From an uncultured Clostridium sp. (GTDB lineage: Bacteria > Bacillota > Clostridia > TANB77 > CAG-508), in contig CAUBRZ010000005.1 in the NCBI GenBank assembly GCA_958438515.1, positions 5,008 to 69,007 of the forward strand: a DNA stretch of 64,000 nucleotides. The letters run 5' to 3'. Every line of letters begins with the position of its first letter. Position 1 is the stretch's first letter. Below are positions 45,946 through 54,959 of this stretch, one piece after another. The notes under the pieces are model-generated. The model was not told the origin of the DNA and made no database searches. It saw only the letters and a list, made by a program, of their open reading frames with translations. Both the position numbers and the translations under genes were made by a program.

Positions 45946-45966
45946 AACCTTCGGGTTATGAGCGCG
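45946..45966 (-). other. Fragment identical to the initiator tRNA-Met anticodon arm; possible att site
   Basis: The minus strand reads GCTCATAACCCGAAGGT, the anticodon loop, 3' anticodon stem and variable-loop start typical of bacterial tRNA-fMet. No acceptor, D or T arm surrounds it, so this is not a tRNA gene. Such fragments mark integration sites of tyrosine-recombinase elements. In the same 310-bp gap two GTGTGAC direct repeats (46091-46108), possible arm sites, are seen. Confidence 0.6.
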
Positions 45967-46132
45967 TAAGTGTTGATATTGATAAGTTTTGTAGATTTGT
46001 GTTTAACCTTGTTAGAGTAAGTTAATCGGTGAAATTGGTGATTCTTTGTTTGTGTTAAATTGTGTTTGAATTTGGGTGTTTTTGTGGAGAGTGTGACCAA
46101 GGTGTGACAAAGAAACCGGTTTTTTTATACAT

Positions 46133-46163
46133 AAAAAATACACATTTAAAATGTGTATTTTTA
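46133..46163 (-). terminator. Terminator after adenine methylase gene
   Basis: AAAAATACACATTT pairs with AAATGTGTATTTTT, overlapping the last codons and followed by T-rich sequence on the minus strand. Confidence 0.75.
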
Positions 46164-47000
46164 TTTTGTATTCAATTGATTACTAAAAATCATTATTTCT
46201 TTTCCTTCTCTATTATTTCCGGCTGAATACCTTAAATTAAATTCTTTTCTATAAAATTCTTTATATAGTTTATTTACTTTTTGTACATTATCATAAGTTA
46301 TAATCCACTTTTTTTCTATTAATTTTGTTTTTATATTATTTGCTAATTCTTTATGTTCCATATCTCTAAAATGATTCTTATATAATTCTGGTCCTTTGTT
46401 TATATATGGTGGGTCAAAATATATGAATAAATTATTACTTTTTTGCCTATTTATTACGCATCTTATAAATTTATTAACATCATAGTTAAATATTTTTATT
46501 TTGGATTTATAACTAGATATTTTCTCTATTTTTTTTATTAGTACATCTTTGTTAAATCTACAATCTATTTTATATTTTCCTTCTTGATTCTTTCCTCCTA
46601 TAGGTCCTCCTTTTATTATTCCAGATCGATTTGTCCTATTCAGAAAAAAAGTAGCAAACCCTACTTCATTCATAGTATACTCTACTTGATGATTATAGAT
46701 TTCTTTTTGCCTTTTCCATTCTTCTATTGTAACATTAGTATTTTTAACTTTTTCACAAAATTGTTCTGTATTATATAATATACAATGCCAAAATGAATAA
46801 ATAGCATAATCATAATCATTGATTATGATATTCTTTACATCACCATTAAATAATAATTTAAGAGCTAATCCAGCTCCACCGGCAAATGGTTCAATATAAA
46901 TAGCTTCATTAATATTATTGTTTTTTAATACTTGTTTTATCTCTTCATATAGTATTGTCTTTCCACCTGGATATCTCAATGGAGATGGTGTATTAATCAT
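46161..47000 (-). CDS. D12-class adenine-N6 DNA methyltransferase
   Basis: The 279-residue enzyme has the alpha-type order: SAM site PSPLRYPGGKTILYEEI at the N-terminus, EPFAGGAGLALKLL, and catalytic FIYFDPPYINKGPELY. It methylates adenine in DNA, as Dam and M.DpnII do. No standard cognate restriction enzyme gene is adjacent. The two genes upstream on the same strand (a ParB-like protein and an unknown protein) follow closely and may work with it. Alternatively it protects the element's DNA from host restriction. Confidence 0.92.
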   Translation of the reverse strand: MINTPSPLRYPGGKTILYEEIKQVLKNNNINEAIYIEPFAGGAGLALKLLFNGDVKNIIINDYDYAIYSFWHCILYNTEQFCEKVKNTNVTIEEWKRQKEIYNHQVEYTMNEVGFATFFLNRTNRSGIIKGGPIGGKNQEGKYKIDCRFNKDVLIKKIEKISSYKSKIKIFNYDVNKFIRCVINRQKSNNLFIYFDPPYINKGPELYKNHFRDMEHKELANNIKTKLIEKKWIITYDNVQKVNKLYKEFYRKEFNLRYSAGNNREGKEIMIFSNQLNTK

Positions 47001-47019
47001 AGAATATTTCCTCTCTTCT

Positions 47020-48468
47020 TTAAGAATTTAGTATATAAAAAATAATTCTGTATAATCCAACATTAGATATTTTTTCTAAAATTGTATATTCCGCAGATGC
47101 TATAGATGGATTATGCACAATCATATCAAAATAATCTTTTGTACCTTGATTTTGTGCAAAAGTTCTAAATGCCTTTTGAATTTTAGGTTTATTCGGAAAT
47201 ACTTTCTTTATATTCCCTAAACAATAGTTTATAATATATTCTAATCCTGGTTCCTTGTTTGTTTTTGCATCTTTTCTATAAATAACTAACATATTATCGT
47301 ATTCACTTATTTTCTTTAATTGATATTTTAAAGATTGCTCTAATAGATTTCTTATTAACATTGCCGTTGCTGATGGATATCTTTTATAGTCTTTGCTTTT
47401 AGCTATGTTTTTTAGTTCATTTGCAATATAAAGTATTCCAAAATTGTCTTGTTCTTTATAATCTACTGTTTTTGTTTCTAATAAATCAAAAATTAATCCT
47501 CTTGGTATTTTTATTGATGTTCTTTTATTTCCAGGGAATTTATTTTCTTGTATTTGCTTATTTTCAATATTATCATCTATACTTATTCTTTCAAGATTGC
47601 TTTTCACTTGATTTTGACTACTCTGTATACTTTTACTATCATCTATATTTTTTAAATTACTTATTTTATCATTTTCTTTCCCAATAATTGAATTTATATA
47701 ACTTTCAATATCAACTGATTTAGCTAATTTCCTTGAGTCAACCTTCTTATTTTCTATGTCGTTAATTATTTTTTTCAAATATCCACTAAATTTTTTCTTA
47801 TCGTTTATTGATAAAATTCCATTATTAAAACTAATTTCTAATCTTCTTTTTACTTCTGAATTATTTAATATTCTTGTTAATGTTGTTACTGGAAAATTGT
47901 CCTTATTTTCAAATAAGTCTTCATATTCACTATATACAGCTCCAAACAATGATTTCTTTTTCATAATATCATTTTTAAATATTTCATTAGATAATGTATT
48001 CCATCTCTCTAAAGTGTCTCCTTTTCCATTATTTGGAGTATGTCTCTTTTCCATATACCTATATGCATCTTTTTTGTCTTCGAACAATACACACGATATT
48101 CTTTTAAATTTATTTCTTAATTCTTTGATTTCATCATCTGAAAAAGATGAAATATACTTTTTTATTTTTTCTCCTGTTTTATTTTTTAATGGTACTAAAC
48201 TAGGGTTAAAAAAACATTTTAGGGAAGCAATTCTCCTATTTCCTTCATAAACAATGTAATTTTTCCCATCAAAAAACAACCCAGGTAACTCACCAATAAT
48301 CCAGCCCCCTTCTATTAGACTCTTCATTAGAGCTATTATTTTGTCTTTTTGTTCATATATAATCTTATGTATAGCATCTATCTGATCCAATGCATATCCT
48401 GTCCTTGGATTTTCATTACTCATCATTAATTCATCTAAATCTTTTTCTACAATTACTTGTTTTCCCAT
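47020..48468 (-). CDS. ParB/sulfiredoxin-like domain protein
   Basis: A 482-residue protein. Residues about 50-90 match the ParB-type nucleotide-binding domain (LPGLFFDGKNYIVYEGNRRIASLKCFF, with the GNRR motif). A charged helical middle (SINDKKKFSGYLKKIINDIE) and a C-terminal domain starting near 345 follow (YPSATAMLIRNLLEQSLKY; HNPSIASAEYTIL), reminiscent of helical HEPN-like folds. ParB-fold proteins can be nucleases or CTP switches. Which applies is unknown. It starts 20 bp upstream of the methylase gene, so both lie in one operon. Confidence 0.72.
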   Translation of the reverse strand: MGKQVIVEKDLDELMMSNENPRTGYALDQIDAIHKIIYEQKDKIIALMKSLIEGGWIIGELPGLFFDGKNYIVYEGNRRIASLKCFFNPSLVPLKNKTGEKIKKYISSFSDDEIKELRNKFKRISCVLFEDKKDAYRYMEKRHTPNNGKGDTLERWNTLSNEIFKNDIMKKKSLFGAVYSEYEDLFENKDNFPVTTLTRILNNSEVKRRLEISFNNGILSINDKKKFSGYLKKIINDIENKKVDSRKLAKSVDIESYINSIIGKENDKISNLKNIDDSKSIQSSQNQVKSNLERISIDDNIENKQIQENKFPGNKRTSIKIPRGLIFDLLETKTVDYKEQDNFGILYIANELKNIAKSKDYKRYPSATAMLIRNLLEQSLKYQLKKISEYDNMLVIYRKDAKTNKEPGLEYIINYCLGNIKKVFPNKPKIQKAFRTFAQNQGTKDYFDMIVHNPSIASAEYTILEKISNVGLYRIIFYILNS

Positions 48469-48585
48469 CTTCCCCTCCTTTTTTTGATATTAACACTTTT
48501 ATTTTGCAAAATTTGTCGAAACTTGTAGAAAACTATAAATTTCGACAAAAAAATACAACTTACTTAAAAGTCGTATCAGAATTAT

Positions 48586-49242
48586 TTAAAATCTATTAAT
48601 TTTTATTCCATACTTATCCCAGTCAATTTCATATTTTTCCTTTTCTTTTTTTTCATCTATCATTAATAATATTTTCTTACCTACTATTCTACAAGCAAAA
48701 TAACAAATAATAGCATCATCAGCATGAAAAGTCCTATCAAGGTCATCATTTGATAATATCACATGTTTTGATATATTATATAAGTCAACAAATAATTTTA
48801 ATTCATTTGTAATGTTTTCTTCAAATATATTTTTATCGACTATATAATTTAATAATTTTCCTAATGGATATTTGCTAGTCTTTATCCAACTAAGTTTATA
48901 ATTTTTCTTTAAATATATTTTTATTGATTCTTCAAAGTGATGTCCACAATTTTCTATTATATCTCTTGCTGTATAATTAACATCTAATATATCAATATCA
49001 CTTCTAACATATTGTAAACATCTATATGCATTTCTAAATTCTGTTCCTTGATATTGATTAGAAAGAGCCGGATTACATCCTTGACAATATCCACCTATCC
49101 CTCCAATACTTTGGTCAAATTTCCACAAGTTTATTGTTTTGTATTCTTGTCCTTCTTTTTCTATTTGTTCAATTATATTGTTAATAGTATTTATTTGTTT
49201 TTCATTAAATACTGCTTTTAATTTTTGTGTTTGTTTTAGCAT
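48586..49242 (-). CDS. Unknown protein upstream of the ParB-like gene
   Basis: A 218-residue protein, not recognised. It has a cysteine/histidine-bearing segment (GGYCQGCNPALSNQ; ENCGHHFEESIKIYLKK) and a helical half with LYNISKHV and TFHADDAIICYFACRIVGKK, which looks like the paired-helix pattern of HEPN domains. Start 49242 has AAAGGAT upstream. An ATG at 49269 lacks a site. Same strand as the ParB-like gene but with a 117-bp gap. Function may be in modification or defence. This is inference only. Confidence 0.62.
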   Translation of the reverse strand: MLKQTQKLKAVFNEKQINTINNIIEQIEKEGQEYKTINLWKFDQSIGGIGGYCQGCNPALSNQYQGTEFRNAYRCLQYVRSDIDILDVNYTARDIIENCGHHFEESIKIYLKKNYKLSWIKTSKYPLGKLLNYIVDKNIFEENITNELKLFVDLYNISKHVILSNDDLDRTFHADDAIICYFACRIVGKKILLMIDEKKEKEKYEIDWDKYGIKINRF

Positions 49243-49347
49243 ATATATAATCCTTTCTAGTTTATGCATATATTATAGCACGATTTTGAATATGTGTAAA
49301 AAATCGAAAAAATTACACATATTATAAAAACATGTGTAATTTTTTCT

Positions 49348-51288
49348 TTAAAAAGGTAATTCGTAATCATCATACATTGATATGTTTTTACTGTGATTTT
49401 CGGGGTAATTCGAAAATTTATTTAAATAATTCCCTGATTGTACTTCTAATTCTCCAAATATATCTTTTGCATTAACTTCAATCATTGTTTTCAACTTTCC
49501 ATTTATTGATTTTCTAGTTGTATTTCTATCTTTCTCTCCTGGAAATAATCTTCCTGCTTCTTTTAAATACTTCCATGTTGATGCTGCATTCCCAGGGAAC
49601 TTTAATCCTTGTACTCCATAAAATTTTACAACTTCGTTGAAAATAACATTAGGTATTAAATAACACCTTTCTTTACATTCATCATAATATCCAACAAATG
49701 TTGAAAGTGATTCATCTGGTTCTCTCATATAATTTTTATAGCTTTTTAAATATATTTTGTTACTAGCCAATAATTCTTGAACAGCTGCAAAGAACATATT
49801 ATCTGTTCTATTTTCTTCTGTTTTTGAACTTTGTTTTATTGCTACTTTCATTAATATTTTCCAAGCATCTTCTTTCATTTGTTTCATTCTTTCTTCTGTA
49901 ATAACTCCTTTTTCTTTCGCATATTCATAAAATAATTCAATTCCAATATATTCTGATGCAACAATCTCCGGAATTCTTCCATGTGCTAAGTTTTGATTTG
50001 CTTTATTTCTGTATTCCATAAATTTAGACTTGCAATTCTTCTGTATTTTATCTTGATTATCAATTATGTATTGAATATATCCTTTCATACAATATGATAA
50101 CTTGTCCTTTTTGCTTTGTATTGTTGACAGTAATTGTAAATCTATATCTCCTCTTGCCATTTCTATAATTAATGCTCTTGCTGTCCTGCTTTCTGCAAAT
50201 GATGGAAATGATTCTCCTGTCACTATACACATTCCTCTTGCACAAAATCCCATCTTTACTGTCTGCCCATCTTGCCTCATTCTACTCCTTGCTTGTCTAT
50301 CTCCATAAAGTCCAAATAAGCTTTCAGCTACTGCATCCATCTTTTTACTTTCTGTTTGAGATTTACTTGGATAATAATCATCTATTGCAAATAATGTATC
50401 CTTTAATGTAAAGGCCTTTTTCTCAATACTGTTTACGGTATCCTTAAATCCACCTGGCAAATTATCTCTTTCAAAATTTCCAAAATGAGATAATATAAGA
50501 GCTGATAATGAACTTTTTTGTGAGCCACTTTCGCCTGATATCCATGTAACAAATCCTAATGGTACATTCTTTTTCAAAAATATACTTCTTAATGGTGACA
50601 AATATGCAACTGCTATTAAAGGTATAGTTATCTCTTTTTTTGCAACATCTAATATTGATAATGATAATTCTATACATTCTTCCAAATCATATTGTTTATT
50701 AGTAAATTTATATCTTTCTAAACTTATTTCTGATAAGTCCACACTAATATCGCTATTTGTCCCTATTGCTCCTCCCTGATGTAAATATACAAGTTCACCA
50801 TTAATTGTCCTAAAACCTGTATGTTCAAAAATTGTTTCTTTTGGTATATCCTTTGAAAGATAATGTAAAGCATCATATGCATATTCTTTATGATTAGCTT
50901 TAGGAGGATATATTCTTGGTTTCAAATCCCATTTTGCATTGTTTATCCATTTCATATTATCAAGTTCTCCATAATCTACTTTTATATCAGGAAGAACTTT
51001 TTTATCTGTTAACACACATTTAAGTTGTAAATATCCCTTTGCTTCTCTTCCATCATCAATATATATTTTCTTAATTGGTAATGGTAGAAAATTTGCTATG
51101 TTTTTTATTTCTTCTTTGTTACCTTTAAGAACTTTTCTTTGCAATCCTGCATATCCAAAATTATATGACGTTTCTTCTAGTTTATTATTATATTCTACAT
51201 ATTCATCTTGTTCTTCTACAGTATCTAATGTTCTTTGCAATTCTTCAATTTCTTTAGGAGTCAAACTATCTATTAACACATTTTTCAA
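49348..51288 (-). CDS. DUF927-like replication ATPase
   Basis: A 646-residue protein. P-loop GFVTWISGESGSQKSSLSALILSHFG (in parts, about residue 255) and Walker B-like DTLFAIDDYYPS, with downstream GMCIVTGESFPS. This is the pattern of DUF927 helicase-like proteins that pair with primase-type zinc proteins in phages and integrative elements. It overlaps the 3' end of the primase-like gene by 23 bp, so the pair is translationally linked. Likely the replication protein of the integrative element. Confidence 0.8.
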   Translation of the reverse strand: MKNVLIDSLTPKEIEELQRTLDTVEEQDEYVEYNNKLEETSYNFGYAGLQRKVLKGNKEEIKNIANFLPLPIKKIYIDDGREAKGYLQLKCVLTDKKVLPDIKVDYGELDNMKWINNAKWDLKPRIYPPKANHKEYAYDALHYLSKDIPKETIFEHTGFRTINGELVYLHQGGAIGTNSDISVDLSEISLERYKFTNKQYDLEECIELSLSILDVAKKEITIPLIAVAYLSPLRSIFLKKNVPLGFVTWISGESGSQKSSLSALILSHFGNFERDNLPGGFKDTVNSIEKKAFTLKDTLFAIDDYYPSKSQTESKKMDAVAESLFGLYGDRQARSRMRQDGQTVKMGFCARGMCIVTGESFPSFAESRTARALIIEMARGDIDLQLLSTIQSKKDKLSYCMKGYIQYIIDNQDKIQKNCKSKFMEYRNKANQNLAHGRIPEIVASEYIGIELFYEYAKEKGVITEERMKQMKEDAWKILMKVAIKQSSKTEENRTDNMFFAAVQELLASNKIYLKSYKNYMREPDESLSTFVGYYDECKERCYLIPNVIFNEVVKFYGVQGLKFPGNAASTWKYLKEAGRLFPGEKDRNTTRKSINGKLKTMIEVNAKDIFGELEVQSGNYLNKFSNYPENHSKNISMYDDYELPF

Positions 51289-51895
51289 CCTCCTTTCGAT
51301 TTCTAAATAATTTTAATTTGTCTTCTTCTGTTCTTGCATTGTTGAAATCTTCAAACCACAATTCTAAGAGATTTTCTTTAAAATACAAATATTGTAGTGC
51401 TTGCTGTAAGTTTTCTTTTTCAAAGTCCTTTTCTTCTTTTATTTGTTTTTTAATTACTTCAATTATCTTTTCATTTGTCTTGTATTCATCACACACTTTT
51501 ATAAATGTACTATTGTACCATTTTTCCAATCCCTTAGTAACATTTTTATTGGTAGCATTTTTCTTTTTTATCTTTTGAACCTCTTTATAGTCAATTCTTT
51601 CATTTAATTTTATTGGCAACGAAAAATTTTTTATTAATATCTTTGCAGCATCTAATGGTGCAACATTATATAATTTTGAAACAAAACTGATTATATCTCC
51701 ATGCCATCCTGTCCCAAAGTCATGAAATCCTTTTGAGTTGTTTACACAAAAAGATGCTGTTTTCTCATTTCTAAATGGTGATTTATAAAACACATTAGAG
51801 CCAGACTTTTTTCCTTTTTGTTCTATATAATATTCTGCAACTTGTTCTGGTTTCAAATATTCTTTTACTTCCTTAAATAGATTAGTTCTATACAT
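51266..51895 (-). CDS. Primase-type CHC2-like domain protein with degenerate zinc ligands
   Basis: A 209-residue protein resembling the DnaG zinc-binding domain: EYYIEQKGKKSGSNVFYKSPFRNEKTASFCVNN...GFHDFGTGWHGDIISFV. Compared with DnaG (CPFHNEK...CFGCG) the metal cysteines are replaced, leaving the fold's hydrophobic frame. The C-terminal half is a helical, charged linker (EVIKKQIKEEKDFEKEN). It probably acts with the DUF927 ATPase in priming replication of the element. Upstream, 52018-51896 is a 122-bp gap without a gene. Confidence 0.75.
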   Translation of the reverse strand: MYRTNLFKEVKEYLKPEQVAEYYIEQKGKKSGSNVFYKSPFRNEKTASFCVNNSKGFHDFGTGWHGDIISFVSKLYNVAPLDAAKILIKNFSLPIKLNERIDYKEVQKIKKKNATNKNVTKGLEKWYNSTFIKVCDEYKTNEKIIEVIKKQIKEEKDFEKENLQQALQYLYFKENLLELWFEDFNNARTEEDKLKLFRNRKEVEKCVNR

Positions 51896-52017
51896 ATTTT
51901 CTAAAATTGTTGAATACTTCTGCTAAAACATATATAATATACTTACAGTTTGAGTATTTAGCTTAATATTCAATTTGTTGTTCTTTCAAGTACCAGTTGA
52001 AAGGACAATTTTTTATT

Positions 52018-52239
52018 TTATACAACATGAAAATTCCTTTCTACATAATATATACTTTTTTCTTCTTCTTGTTTTAAAAATTCCTCTATAGATGTTTTAC
52101 TAATAAATATTCTTCTTCCAATTCTTATACTTTTGATTCTTTTTTCTCTTAATAATTTTGATAATGACCATTCTGTAAATATGGGCTTATATTTTTCTAT
52201 GATGTCTTTTTTTGTATAGTAGATTTCGTTATTGTCCAT
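52018..52239 (-). CDS. Excisionase-like helix-turn-helix protein
   Basis: A 73-residue winged-helix protein of the HTH_17/excisionase type: YYTKKDIIEKYKPIFTEWSLSKLLREKRIKSIRIGRRIFISKTSIEEFL. The R-I-G-R-R-I-F wing followed by a helix is characteristic of MerR-like Xis/AlpA proteins. ATG 52239 has AAAGGAGG upstream. Its start overlaps the end of the repressor-like gene by 43 bp. Likely the directionality factor or activator of the element. Confidence 0.82.
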   Translation of the reverse strand: MDNNEIYYTKKDIIEKYKPIFTEWSLSKLLREKRIKSIRIGRRIFISKTSIEEFLKQEEEKSIYYVERNFHVV

Positions 52240-52418
52240 TTTTCTTTATCCTCCTTTAGTTCTTTTATTATATTGAAAATCACTTCTTTATCTGATATTT
52301 CAAGTTCTTTTCTTAATAATCTACTAAAATTTCCATCTGTCATTCCTAGCTTATCTGCTATTTGCCAATATTTAATATTGCTTCTTTCTATTGCTTTCCT
52401 TATGTCTAAATTTTTCAT
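52197..52418 (-). CDS. Small Cro/C1-like DNA-binding protein
   Basis: A 73-residue helix-turn-helix protein (LDIRKAIERSNIKYWQIADKLGMTDGNFSRLLRKELE), without other domains. ATG 52418 follows AAAGGAGGTGAG. The longer frame to 52451 would start in the operator. It lies at the head of the leftward operon facing two copies of a TTGTTRACAA palindrome, so self-regulation is likely. Confidence 0.82.
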   Translation of the reverse strand: MKNLDIRKAIERSNIKYWQIADKLGMTDGNFSRLLRKELEISDKEVIFNIIKELKEDKEKWTITKSTIQKKTS

Positions 52419-52441
52419 TTTCTCACCTCCTTTTGCTGTTG

Positions 52442-52503
52442 TTGTTGACAATACCCAAACAATATGTTAAACTATTTATTGCTGATATTGTTATTGTTAA
52501 CAA
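52442..52503. promoter_or_regulatory. Divergent control region with paired operator palindromes
   Basis: TTGTTGACAA (52442-52451) and TTGTTAACAA (52494-52503, a perfect palindrome) lie 52 bp apart between the leftward repressor-like gene and the rightward 52610 gene. A third half-copy, TTGTTAAC, is at 52592-52599. Confidence 0.7.
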
Positions 52504-52609
52504 CAAGATACTATATTATTTTTCTTAATGTTTCAATACTTTTTTTAGAAAAGAGTTACAAATAGAAAAATCATATTTTTAATTTTTTAAATTGTTAACG
52601 GGGGAAATT

Positions 52610-53749
52610 ATGAACGGAAACTTTTATATTTATTTTGATTTAAAATCAAATTCAGAAATAATTAAATATAGAAAATTAATGAAAGAATATATTTTAGAAT
52701 CAGATGATGATGAAATACTTAATGAATATTATATAGATAATGTTGAAAATCCTTATCATATTGTTGACTCTAAATTATTTGGTAGCCATCCAGATATATG
52801 TGAAAAAATCTTTATTAATAATGAGCTGGATTTTGATATTATTGATCAACCTATTGGTACATTATTTATTGACTTTTTAAATGTTGATTTAAATGATTAT
52901 AATTGCTTTAAGAATTTTGTATTTAAATATGGTTTAGATTTATTTTTAAACAATGATAAATCTAATACTTTTGAGGAATATAAATTTTATACTGAAAATG
53001 AATTTAATATTTCTTTTAATAAATTATGCGATAGTATAAAAAAAGATTTAATAAAAATTCAAAATGATTTTATTGAATCCGTAACATTTTGCTTTCAGGA
53101 TTCTGGAAATAAAAAAATCAACCTATTAGATGCTAAACGAAGATATTTTTTATCTTTTCATAAGGCTAATGGAAATGCTCATTTTATTTATAAGCCAAAG
53201 CTACAGATATACACTAATGGAATTGCAATTGATTTTACATCATTCTATGATACAGAAATACAGTTGCAAACTTTTGAAGAAAAAGAATTGATTAAAAAAG
53301 TTTCTTCTAATGATTTTACTTTTACAGCTTTCTCTTACGAATGTTTGAAATTAGAAAATGTTTTATTTATATCTTTTATTAATTTGCTAGATATTAATAA
53401 TTTTCATATAAACACATGTGCTAATTGTGGTAAATTATTTATCCCTTCATCAAAGAGTAATGAAAGATATTGCAATTACTTAATAGATACCGAATCATCT
53501 CGTACTTGTAAAGATGTTGGAGCTGATAAAAAATATAAAGAGAAAATAAAAGATAATGAAATAATTTCACTAATTAGAAGCACATCTTCTACTCTTTCTA
53601 TGAGAGTAAAAAGAAATGGCGATATTAAAGAACATAAAATAAAATATGATAAATGGAAAATCACTTATCCTATTCAAATGAAAAAATACCAAGATGGAGA
53701 AATTACCAAAGATGAACTAATTAATTGGATTAACGATGTAAGGAGGTAA
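52610..53749 (+). CDS. DUF6076-like zinc-ribbon protein
   Basis: A 379-residue protein with a long, weakly conserved N-terminal part and a C-terminal treble-clef-like zinc module (CANCGKLFIPSSKSNERYCNY...SRTCKDVG, near 265-300), followed by helices containing KKYKEKIKDNEII. Similar proteins lie before tyrosine integrases in Firmicutes elements. ATG 52610 follows GGGGGAAAT. The integrase starts 5 bp after its stop, with its ribosome site inside this gene, so both are one unit. Function unknown, perhaps regulatory. Confidence 0.7.
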   Translation: MNGNFYIYFDLKSNSEIIKYRKLMKEYILESDDDEILNEYYIDNVENPYHIVDSKLFGSHPDICEKIFINNELDFDIIDQPIGTLFIDFLNVDLNDYNCFKNFVFKYGLDLFLNNDKSNTFEEYKFYTENEFNISFNKLCDSIKKDLIKIQNDFIESVTFCFQDSGNKKINLLDAKRRYFLSFHKANGNAHFIYKPKLQIYTNGIAIDFTSFYDTEIQLQTFEEKELIKKVSSNDFTFTAFSYECLKLENVLFISFINLLDINNFHINTCANCGKLFIPSSKSNERYCNYLIDTESSRTCKDVGADKKYKEKIKDNEIISLIRSTSSTLSMRVKRNGDIKEHKIKYDKWKITYPIQMKKYQDGEITKDELINWINDVRR

Positions 53750-53754
53750 TTTAT

Positions 53755-54939
53755 ATGGCTGGAAACATCTTATATATGGGAAATGATAAATATAGGCTTC
53801 GTATTAGTAATGGATTTGATTCAACTGGAAAAAGAAAGTATTTCAATAAAACAGTTTCTTGCTCATCTAAAAGAGAAGCTGAAAAAGAACTTGCAAAATT
53901 TATCACTTCAATTGAAGGCGGTTGCACATATTCTGCAAAAAAAGTGACATTAAATGATTTTAGCAAACAATGGTTAGAAACATATGTAAAGCCTAATCTT
54001 TCTCCTACAACTTACCAAAGTTATAATGAAAAATTAAATAAACATATTTTACCATATTTAGGTAACAAACGACTTGATAAAATAAAACCTTTGGATTTGG
54101 ATAATCTGTATAATTTTTTGCTAACTAAACCAACTAACAGAAAAGACAAAAATGGTAATTATAAAACTTTATCTCCAGCTAGTGTACATCGTGCTCATGA
54201 AATATTATCTAGCATTTTTAGTAATGCTCTCAGGTGGGACATGGTTTCATATAATCCATGTACTAAAGTTGTTCAACCTAAATTTAAACGTACTAAAATG
54301 ACATGTTATGATGAAGAAACATCTAAAAGATTAATAAATGTCCTACTTAAGAAAGCTCCTATAAAATATAAATGCTTTGTTATTCTTGCTATATTAACTG
54401 GTTTTAGACGTGGTGAATTAGTTGGTTTGCATTGGGATGATATTGATTTTAAAAATCATAAAATAAGTATTAAACGAAGTGCCTATTATTTAAGTGGTCA
54501 ACCTACTTCTGAGAAGAGTCCTAAAACGGATTTAAGTACTCGTACAATTGCTGTACCTAGTATTTGCTTTGATTTGCTTAAACAATGGAGATGTGAGCAA
54601 GGTAAGATGAGACTTGCTCTGGGTAAATCTTGGAAAGGTGCTGAAAATGTTTTTACTACTGCTGATGGTAGAATTATGAATCCTGCAACTGGTCCTAAAT
54701 GGTTTAGTTCTTTCTTAACTAGGAATGGTTTTCCTCATATTCGTTTTCATGATTTGAGACATACTTTTGCTACCTTACTTATTTCTGGTAATGTTGATGT
54801 TAAAACTGTTTCTCATAAATTAGGTCATGCTAGTACTGATACTACTTTGAAGTTTTATGTTCATGATTTGGAGTCTACTGATAAAGCAAGCGCAGATTTA
54901 TTAGAGAATATGTTGGTTAGTGATGTTAGTGTAAGATAA
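53755..54939 (+). CDS. Tyrosine site-specific integrase
   Basis: The 394-residue phage/Tn916-type integrase has an N-terminal arm-binding domain (KYRLRISNGFDSTGKRKYFNKTV), SAM-like core-binding domain (WLETYVKPNLSPTTYQSYNEKL) and catalytic domain. The active set is R in LTGFRRGELVGLHW, H-x-x-R in FHDLRHTFATLL, H in KLGHASTDTTLKFYVH and the final Tyr. It would insert the element through a tRNA-like core such as that at 45946. It ends at a bidirectional terminator with no obvious att repeat beside it. Confidence 0.95.
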   Translation: MAGNILYMGNDKYRLRISNGFDSTGKRKYFNKTVSCSSKREAEKELAKFITSIEGGCTYSAKKVTLNDFSKQWLETYVKPNLSPTTYQSYNEKLNKHILPYLGNKRLDKIKPLDLDNLYNFLLTKPTNRKDKNGNYKTLSPASVHRAHEILSSIFSNALRWDMVSYNPCTKVVQPKFKRTKMTCYDEETSKRLINVLLKKAPIKYKCFVILAILTGFRRGELVGLHWDDIDFKNHKISIKRSAYYLSGQPTSEKSPKTDLSTRTIAVPSICFDLLKQWRCEQGKMRLALGKSWKGAENVFTTADGRIMNPATGPKWFSSFLTRNGFPHIRFHDLRHTFATLLISGNVDVKTVSHKLGHASTDTTLKFYVHDLESTDKASADLLENMLVSDVSVR

Positions 54940-54959
54940 AAAGAGCCCATGGCTCTTTT
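54939..54959. terminator. Bidirectional terminator between integrase and membrane protein
   Basis: AAAAGAGCC, loop CAT, GGCTCTTTT: a perfect hairpin overlapping the integrase stop codon. Confidence 0.88.

Noticed and set aside
45946..45966. A tRNA gene
   Set aside because: Only the anticodon-arm portion is present; no acceptor, D or T arm can be folded around it.
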